Assembly: GCF_900601905.1 (NCBI RefSeq)
Contig: NZ_UWFA01000449.1
Span: forward strand, 124,001-188,000
Origin: Pseudomonas viridiflava
GTDB taxonomy: Bacteria; Pseudomonadota; Gammaproteobacteria; Pseudomonadales; Pseudomonadaceae
Direction of reading: 5' to 3'
DNA: 64,000 bases
The notes under the pieces were generated by a model, which was not told where the DNA came from, ran no database searches, and worked only from the letters and a program-made list of their open reading frames with translations. The translations under genes and the position numbers were made by a program. This document shows, piece by piece, positions 59,185-64,000 of this stretch. Within the stretch, counting starts at the first letter, position 1; each line of letters opens with the position of its first letter.

Positions 59185-59271
59185 GAGCGGCTTTAGCCGC
59201 GAGGGGCTGGACAGTCGATGCGTATTCGTCGCCAATGAAGTTGCTTTTGCGGCTAAAGCCGTTCCTACGGG
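59179..59271. repeat. REP doublet, GGCTTTAGCC class
   Basis: Inverted units CCGTAGGAGCGGCTTTAGCC and GGCTAAAGCCGTTCCTACGG just after rmuC, starting in its last codons. Confidence 0.85.
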
Positions 59272-59349
59272 CACTGTATCTGCGGCGTGACAGCGCTGTG
59301 TCAGGGAAATGGATTGGACGTTCATCATCAAATAGGGATTTTTTAGAAC

Positions 59350-60279
59350 ATGAGCACTACCCGCAAAACCGCCGATGCTTTTGCCCTGCAAGTCATGCTG
59401 GTGTTGTGTGTGGTGTGGGGCATGCAGCAGGTGCTGATCAAATGGGCGGCGCCTGATATTGCGCCGGTCATGCAGGCGGCGGGGCGCTCCGCAATCGCGG
59501 CGGTGATTGTCGGTATCGCCATGTGCTGGCAGGGCGGGCTACGCAGCATCCCGGCTACCTGGCGTTCCGGGCTGGTGGCGGGCGGCCTGTTTGCGCTGGA
59601 GTTTCTGTTCATTGCCGAGGGGCTGAAGCTGACCACCGCGGCGCATATGTCAGTGTTCCTTTATACCGCGCCGATCTTCACCGCTCTGGGGTTGCACTGG
59701 AAACTGCCCAGTGAGCGACTGCGGCCATTACAGTGGCTGGGTATTTTCCTGGCCTTTCTGGGCATCGCGACGGCGTTCGTCGGCGGCATGTCGTTGACTG
59801 ACATGGACAGTAACATGTTGCTCGGCGACGCCATGGGCGTGCTGGCGGGCATGGCCTGGGGGGCGACGACCGTGGTGGTGCGCAGCTCGCGGTTGTCCGA
59901 GGCGCCCGTGACCCTGACGCTGTTTTACCAACTGATCGTCTGTCTGCTGGGCCTGCTGTTGATCGCGGCGCTCAGTGGCCAGTTCGGCGATGTCGAGCTG
60001 ACGCCGGTGGGTGTCGGCAGCGTGCTGTTCCAGGGTCTGGTGGTGTCCTGCGCCAGCTACCTGGCCTGGTTCTGGCTGTTGCGGCGCTATCTGGCGTCGA
60101 ATCTGGCGGTGTTCTCGTTCATGACGCCCCTGTTCGGCGTCACCTTTGGTGTGCTGCTGCTCAATGAGCCGCTGAGCCTCAATTTCGTCATGGGTGCGAT
60201 TCTGGTGTTGCTGGGTATCACGCTGGTCAGCGGCGAGCAGTGGGTGCGCAAAAAGCTGCGAGGCTGGATACAGGGTTAA
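59350..60279 (+). CDS. EamA-family transporter
   Basis: A 309-residue drug/metabolite exporter of the EamA family, with ten membrane segments in two repeated EamA domains (about 10-145 and 160-300). VWGMQQVLIKWAAPDIAP and the LSLNFVMGAILVLLGITLV region are typical. The substrate is unknown. It is preceded by a REP doublet. Confidence 0.88.
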   Translation: MSTTRKTADAFALQVMLVLCVVWGMQQVLIKWAAPDIAPVMQAAGRSAIAAVIVGIAMCWQGGLRSIPATWRSGLVAGGLFALEFLFIAEGLKLTTAAHMSVFLYTAPIFTALGLHWKLPSERLRPLQWLGIFLAFLGIATAFVGGMSLTDMDSNMLLGDAMGVLAGMAWGATTVVVRSSRLSEAPVTLTLFYQLIVCLLGLLLIAALSGQFGDVELTPVGVGSVLFQGLVVSCASYLAWFWLLRRYLASNLAVFSFMTPLFGVTFGVLLLNEPLSLNFVMGAILVLLGITLVSGEQWVRKKLRGWIQG

Positions 60280-60331
60280 TTAGTGGCTAATTGCCGTTGG
60301 TCGTAAAGCTCAGTCGTCAGGGTCAAAGAGC

Positions 60332-60397
60332 TGTCACATTGAGCACTGTCGGAAAAATGTTTTTCCGCGACACTCGTGAGCAGGCGTAAAGTGTGAC
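60332..60397. promoter_or_regulatory. Nested palindromes upstream of the 42-residue gene
   Basis: The inner palindrome CGGAAAAATGTTTTTCCG (60350-60367) is flanked by TGTCACA (60332-60338) and TGTGACA (60391-60397), so the region forms a nested inverted repeat. It might be a promoter operator or a terminator of the EamA gene. Confidence 0.4.
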
Positions 60398-60465
60398 ATC
60401 GCACTATTATCTGTAAGACGCGGCTTGAAGATCAGTCGTCGAGTATTTCCCTGAAGGGGGGCTTT

Positions 60466-60594
60466 ATGAACACTAAATTGCAGGATTGGCTACATGACCT
60501 CGGCGTTGCACTGGGCCTGATCGAACGTCCCAAGTTGCAACCCATACCGGTACGTACGGACGACAAGCGTCGTCGTCAGCAACAGCGCCGGTAA
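60466..60594 (+). CDS. Small basic protein, 42 residues
   Basis: Starts MNTKLQDWLHDLGVALGLIE and ends with a run of arginine and glutamine. AAGGGGG lies seven bases before the ATG. It resembles a very short conserved Pseudomonas protein family, but I do not know a function. Confidence 0.6.
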   Translation: MNTKLQDWLHDLGVALGLIERPKLQPIPVRTDDKRRRQQQRR

Positions 60595-60701
60595 ATCCTC
60601 TCTGGCTTCCCGGGGCGCAATGGCGTCCCGCAACTGATCGGCGAGGTCTGTCCGACGTCGGCCGGGTCGCAGCCTTCAACGCATGAATGTTCATTTATGC
60701 G

Positions 60702-60959
60702 TCAGTCATCTCTCAGGGCAAAAATGATCTCCGCGAGGGCATCAGCCGTTATGCGATCCGGATTTTTTTTGGCTCGCAGCCTGATGTTGTCTGGGAGGTC
60801 CACCGGCAGCTTGTTTTCGAGGTAGCTGAACAGCTCCTCGACATCCTCTTCGTCCAGCACAAGCTCTTCGAAGGAAGAGTGTTCGTGGATCTCTGCCTTG
60901 TCCACCAGGATCACGCCGAGCTGGTCCAGGATGATTTGCTTGATGTCCTCGCGAGTCAT
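60702..60959 (-). CDS. Acyl-carrier-protein-like protein without the carrier serine
   Basis: An 85-residue, acidic four-helix protein with the ACP layout: helix 1 MTREDIKQIILDQLGV, and the helix-2 region ELVLDEEDVEELFSYLENKL, where ACPs have DSL. The serine that carries phosphopantetheine is replaced here by acidic residues (LDEED), so it cannot be a standard carrier. GGGAG lies six bases before the ATG at 60959. Function unknown. Confidence 0.72.
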   Translation of the reverse strand: MTREDIKQIILDQLGVILVDKAEIHEHSSFEELVLDEEDVEELFSYLENKLPVDLPDNIRLRAKKNPDRITADALAEIIFALRDD

Positions 60960-61152
60960 GAAAGCTCCCTGTGCAGTAGATGTTTAGAGGATCAGCCCTA
61001 ACTTCCAGACAACAGAGGGTGTTTCCATACGAGTGAACACACGTGAGATCGAAAGATGAAACGTGGCCTGCACTCTGCTGATTCGACTGTTCAATAATTG
61101 CGCACGTGTTAAGGCTAGCTCAAACGATGAAGGCGAACGGGTCGTGAGTGAA

Positions 61153-61184
61153 ATAAAAAAGGTGTCCGAGGACACCCTTTTTCA
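61153..61184 (-). terminator. Terminator after gbuA
   Basis: On the minus strand GGGTGTCC, TC, GGACACC form a stem followed by TTTTTTATT. It starts about 20 bases after the gbuA stop. Confidence 0.88.
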
Positions 61185-61202
61185 TGGCTCCAGCCTGAGC
61201 GC

Positions 61203-62153
61203 TCAGCGATGCGCCACGCCGGGCAACACACACAGCATTTCGTAAAGCAGGTTGGCCCCCAGCAGAGAAGTGTTGCCGGTGGTGTCATAGGGCGGCGAGA
61301 CCTCGACCAGATCGCAGCCGATCAGATCCAGACCCTGACAACCCCGAATGATCTCGATGCCTTGAATGGTGGTCAGCCCGCCGATTTCCGGTGTGCCGGT
61401 CCCGGGTGCCCAGGCCGGGTCGATGCCATCGATGTCGAAGCTCAGGTAAACCGGGACACCCGCGACTTTCTCACGGACCTCAGCCATCAGCGGAGCCAGG
61501 GATTTGTGCCAGCATTCTTCGGCCTGGACGACGCGGAAACCCTGTTTGCGGCTCCAGTTGAAGTCTTCGGCTGTGTAGCCCTGAGCGCGCAGACCGATCT
61601 GCACTACGCGATCACAATCGAGCAGGCCTTCTTCAACGGCGCGGCGGAAAGTAGTGCCGTGGGCGATTTTCTCGCCAAACATGTGGTCATTGACGTCGGC
61701 GTGGGCATCGATGTGTACCAGGCCGATCTTGCCGTGCTTTTTATGCAGTGCGCGCAGGATCGGCAGGGTGATGGTGTGATCACCACCCAGGGTCAGAGGA
61801 ATCACGTCATGGCTGACGATCTCGTCATAGGCTTCTTCGATGATGCGCACCGCGTCCAGCAGGTTGAAGGTGTTGATCGCCACATCACCAATGTCCGCCA
61901 CGGACAGCGAGTCGAACGGCGCAGCGCCGGTGGCCATGTTGTAAGGGCGGATCATCACCGATTCGGCACGGATCTCCCGTGGCCCGAAACGGGTTCCGGC
62001 ACGCAGTGACGTGCCGATATCCAGTGGCACGCCAACAAACGCGGCATCCAGCCCCGCAGCACTCTGCAGATGAGGCAGACGCATCATGGTGGCGATGCCG
62101 GCAAAGCGCGGCATTTCGTTGCCGCCCAGTGGTTGGTGAAAAATCTTTTCCAC
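61203..62153 (-). CDS. gbuA: Guanidinobutyrase
   Basis: A manganese ureohydrolase that cleaves 4-guanidinobutyrate to 4-aminobutyrate and urea, in arginine/agmatine catabolism. It has 316 residues; the metal ligands are in GGDHTI, HIDAHADV and SFDIDGIDP. The start sequence HQPLGGNEMPRFAGIATMMRLPHL resembles P. aeruginosa GbuA. Divergent from a LysR-type regulator, as gbuA-gbuR in P. aeruginosa. Agmatinase is the other possibility. Confidence 0.87.
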   Translation of the reverse strand: MEKIFHQPLGGNEMPRFAGIATMMRLPHLQSAAGLDAAFVGVPLDIGTSLRAGTRFGPREIRAESVMIRPYNMATGAAPFDSLSVADIGDVAINTFNLLDAVRIIEEAYDEIVSHDVIPLTLGGDHTITLPILRALHKKHGKIGLVHIDAHADVNDHMFGEKIAHGTTFRRAVEEGLLDCDRVVQIGLRAQGYTAEDFNWSRKQGFRVVQAEECWHKSLAPLMAEVREKVAGVPVYLSFDIDGIDPAWAPGTGTPEIGGLTTIQGIEIIRGCQGLDLIGCDLVEVSPPYDTTGNTSLLGANLLYEMLCVLPGVAHR

Positions 62154-62231
62154 GGGATTGCCTCAACAATGGTTTCAGTAGGCCGATTCTGCGAAAGCGG
62201 ACCGGGTGGAACAATCGCTGAGGCGAAATAC

Positions 62232-62255
62232 TTAGTTCAGGAATTTCAGAACTAA
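62232..62255. promoter_or_regulatory. Candidate GbuR operator
   Basis: TTAGTTC, ten bases, GAACTAA: a perfect 7-bp inverted repeat between the divergent gbuA and gbuR genes. It has the shape of a LysR-type binding site. Confidence 0.55.
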
Positions 62256-62289
62256 AGGAGTTCTGGGCTAAGCTGCGGTGCGTTCCGGG

Positions 62290-62381
62290 CTGTTGGAGCG
62301 AGGCTTGCCCGCGAATCAGTCACCTCGGTGCATCAATCACACCGAATTGGCTTTCTTCGCGGGCAAGCCTCGCTCCAACAG
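62290..62381. repeat. REP doublet, GCGGGCAAGCC class
   Basis: Inverted units CTGTTGGAGCGAGGCTTGCC and GGCAAGCCTCGCTCCAACAG between gbuA and gbuR. Confidence 0.85.
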
Positions 62382-62415
62382 ATCCGGCAATAATACCTTT
62401 GTAAGCCGACCCCCC

Positions 62416-63309
62416 ATGCCCAACGCCTTGCCCGATCTGAAACTGCTGCGGATTTTTGCCAGTGTGGTCCGCCACCAGGGGTTTGCCAGTGCGCAACAGG
62501 AATTGAATCTGTCGACCTCTGCGATCAGCACCTATATGAGCCATCTCGAAGCCGGGTTGGGCATTGTGCTGTGCCATCGAGGGCGCGGCGGGTTCAGCCT
62601 GACCAGCAAGGGCGAGCTGTTTCATCAGGAAACCCTGCGTCTGCTGGGCGAACTCGAAGGTTTTGAGCTGTACGCAGCGGCGCTGAAGGGCGAGTTGCGC
62701 GGCACGCTGAACCTCGGGGTGCTGGACTCAACCGTCAGTGACCGGGCGCTGCCGTTCGCCGAGGTGATCGGCGCCTACAGCGCGGAACATCCGGCGGTGC
62801 ACCTTCACCTGTCGGTAATGAGCCCCTACGAATTGCAACTTGGCGTGCTGGACAACCGTCTTGACCTGGCCATCGGCTCGTTTTCCACGCGCATGAACGG
62901 CTTGCTCTATCAGCCGCTGTATCGCGAGCAGCACTGGCTGTATTGCAGCAATCGCCATGCGCTGTTCGCCGAGCGGCGCATTCCCGAGCCGGTGATCGCT
63001 CAGCAACGGATGGTCGGTCGGGGTTACTGGAGTCAGGCGGAACTGGCCCGACACGGGTTCAAACACAGCGCCGCCACCGTGGAAAGTATGGAAGCCCAAC
63101 TGATCCTAGTGCTGTCAGGCGCCTACATTGGCTATTTGCCCGAGCACTATGCGCAATCCTGGGTGGATTCCGGGCACTTGCGCGTGTTGCTGCCGGCGAC
63201 CTTCGGCTATCAGGCGCCGTTTTCCATGATCGTGCGCCGTGGGCGCAGCCGTGAGCCACTGATCCAGACCTTTCGTGATCTGCTCAAAGCGCAGCTGAAC
63301 CCAAGCTGA
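62416..63309 (+). CDS. gbuR: LysR-type regulator GbuR
   Basis: A LysR-type regulator of 297 residues; the HTH lies at about 15-55 (HQGFASAQQELNLSTSAISTYMSHLE). The C-terminal co-inducer domain is complete. It lies divergent to gbuA, so it probably activates gbuA with 4-guanidinobutyrate. The start at 62416 fits the helix-turn-helix; the longer frame upstream covers the REP doublet. Confidence 0.85.
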   Translation: MPNALPDLKLLRIFASVVRHQGFASAQQELNLSTSAISTYMSHLEAGLGIVLCHRGRGGFSLTSKGELFHQETLRLLGELEGFELYAAALKGELRGTLNLGVLDSTVSDRALPFAEVIGAYSAEHPAVHLHLSVMSPYELQLGVLDNRLDLAIGSFSTRMNGLLYQPLYREQHWLYCSNRHALFAERRIPEPVIAQQRMVGRGYWSQAELARHGFKHSAATVESMEAQLILVLSGAYIGYLPEHYAQSWVDSGHLRVLLPATFGYQAPFSMIVRRGRSREPLIQTFRDLLKAQLNPS

Positions 63310-63318
63310 GGAGCCCCG

Positions 63319-63936
63319 ATGAGCAAGAGAGCCCGATGTGAACGCTGCCTGCGCCCGCAAAGCCACTGCCTGTGCGGGTTGATTCCGCAGCTTGATAGTC
63401 GTACTCGGGTGTTGATCCTGCAGCATCCTGGCGAGGTCAGTCATGCCTTGAATACCGGACGGCTGGCAGCACTGGGTTTGCGCAACGCGCAGTTACTGGT
63501 GGGCGAGGTGTTTGCAGATCTGCAGGCCGTACTGCATCCGCCCGGCTATCAGCCGCGGTTGTTGTTTCCGGGGGAGGGTGCGCAGCAGTTGGTGGTTGAT
63601 GAGGCGGATACATTGCCGACGCTGCTGGTGGTGCCTGATGGTACCTGGCGCAAGGCGCGCAAGCTGTTGCACCTCAACCCGCTGCTGGCTGCATTGCCAC
63701 GAGTGACGCTGGGCGAGGTGCCGGCCTCGCGCTACCGCTTGCGCAAGGCGCCGGGGCCGGATGCCTTATCGACGCTGGAGGCCATCACTCATGCCTTGCA
63801 GATTCTTGAAGCGCCTGAATCATTCGTGCCGTTACTGGCGCCTTTTGAAGCGCTCATAGACCAGCAGATCCAAGCCATGGGCAGCGATACTTACCAGCGC
63901 AACCACGTTGAACGCCTTGATAAGCGAACTGACTAA
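63319..63936 (+). CDS. tapT: DTW-domain tRNA-uridine aminocarboxypropyltransferase
   Basis: Transfers the aminocarboxypropyl group of SAM to uridine 47 of tRNA (acp3U). It has 205 residues, with the zinc cysteines in RCERCLRPQSHCLC, SAM-related VLILQHPGEVSHALNT and the DGTWRKARKLL core of the DTW family. It is nine bases after gbuR. Confidence 0.88.
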   Translation: MSKRARCERCLRPQSHCLCGLIPQLDSRTRVLILQHPGEVSHALNTGRLAALGLRNAQLLVGEVFADLQAVLHPPGYQPRLLFPGEGAQQLVVDEADTLPTLLVVPDGTWRKARKLLHLNPLLAALPRVTLGEVPASRYRLRKAPGPDALSTLEAITHALQILEAPESFVPLLAPFEALIDQQIQAMGSDTYQRNHVERLDKRTD

Positions 63937-64000
63937 AACACTTTCATGTACTTTGTGTGTCCAGCTGTAACTGTGTCGAAAGCAGCGCTGGGCCTACACT

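Noticed and set aside
1..64000. CRISPR array, tRNA, rRNA, prophage
   Set aside because: No regular repeat-spacer pattern, tRNA cloverleaf with anticodon arm, rRNA segment or phage structural gene was seen. The cloverleaf-like folds at 36 kb are far longer and lack tRNA consensus boxes.

Overview
The window looks like chromosomal DNA of a Pseudomonas, probably of the fluorescens/syringae side of the genus. The evidence is high GC content, a 917-residue GacS with the known phosphorelay positions (H294, D717, H863), a PhoP-PhoQ pair, a class Ia NrdA with two ATP cones, a 242-residue PcpS-type phosphopantetheinyl transferase, the guanidinobutyrase/LysR pair gbuA-gbuR, and more than twenty REP-type palindromic repeats between genes. 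No rRNA, tRNA, CRISPR array, prophage or intact insertion sequence was seen.

Layout. 1-680: intergenic DNA with two NrdR-box-like sites and REPs. 681-6200: a chemoreceptor and nrdA, whose long leader carries NrdR boxes, a DnaA box and a terminator-like hairpin. 6.5-9.0 kb: FhuF-like ferric reductase, PcpS and a secreted dienelactone-hydrolase-like protein. 9.1-11.7 kb: a PhoP-box array, a small exported protein, phoP and phoQ. 11.7-15.3 kb: sigma-54 type dctA, a family III CoA-transferase and a SprT-like protein. 15.5-21 kb: housekeeping genes (Yip1-family protein, ttcA, glycosylase, arsC-wrbA-DUF2069 operon, TlpA-like thioredoxin, META lipoprotein). 21.2-30.4 kb: gacS, cysM, rlmD, relA, mazG and a DUF2058 gene, covering global regulation and nucleotide stress. 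30.4-35.9 kb: purM-purN-DUF3108 on the minus strand, then DUF2066 and an AI-2E/PerM permease.

35.9-42.1 kb is the most accessory part. It holds an inverted pair of about 260-bp structured intergenic repeats, hda overlapped by a sirtuin gene, two NlpC/P60 lipoproteins, a HigBA-like toxin-antitoxin pair with its operator, and a sorbosone-dehydrogenase-like lipoprotein. 42.2-51.6 kb is a cobalamin operon under a cobalamin riboswitch: cobO, cobB, bluB, cobD, cobC, cobQ, cobU, cobT, alpha-ribazole phosphatase and cobS. These cover the later steps from cobyrinate amidation and adenosylation to lower-ligand synthesis and attachment. Two REP hairpins are embedded in the operon. 51.8-64 kb: MFS transporter, glutathione peroxidase, FadL-like porin, several small unknown genes, rmuC, an EamA exporter, an ACP-like protein without the carrier serine, gbuA/gbuR and a DTW-domain tRNA modification enzyme.

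The strongest candidate for something not yet described is the pair of inverted repeats at 35955-36761. Several helices can be drawn in both copies, and many of the differences between the copies are compensated on the opposite arm, which suggests selection on a folded RNA or single-stranded DNA. The second candidate is the nrdA leader, where an intrinsic-terminator-like hairpin lies between the NrdR/DnaA control region and the start codon.
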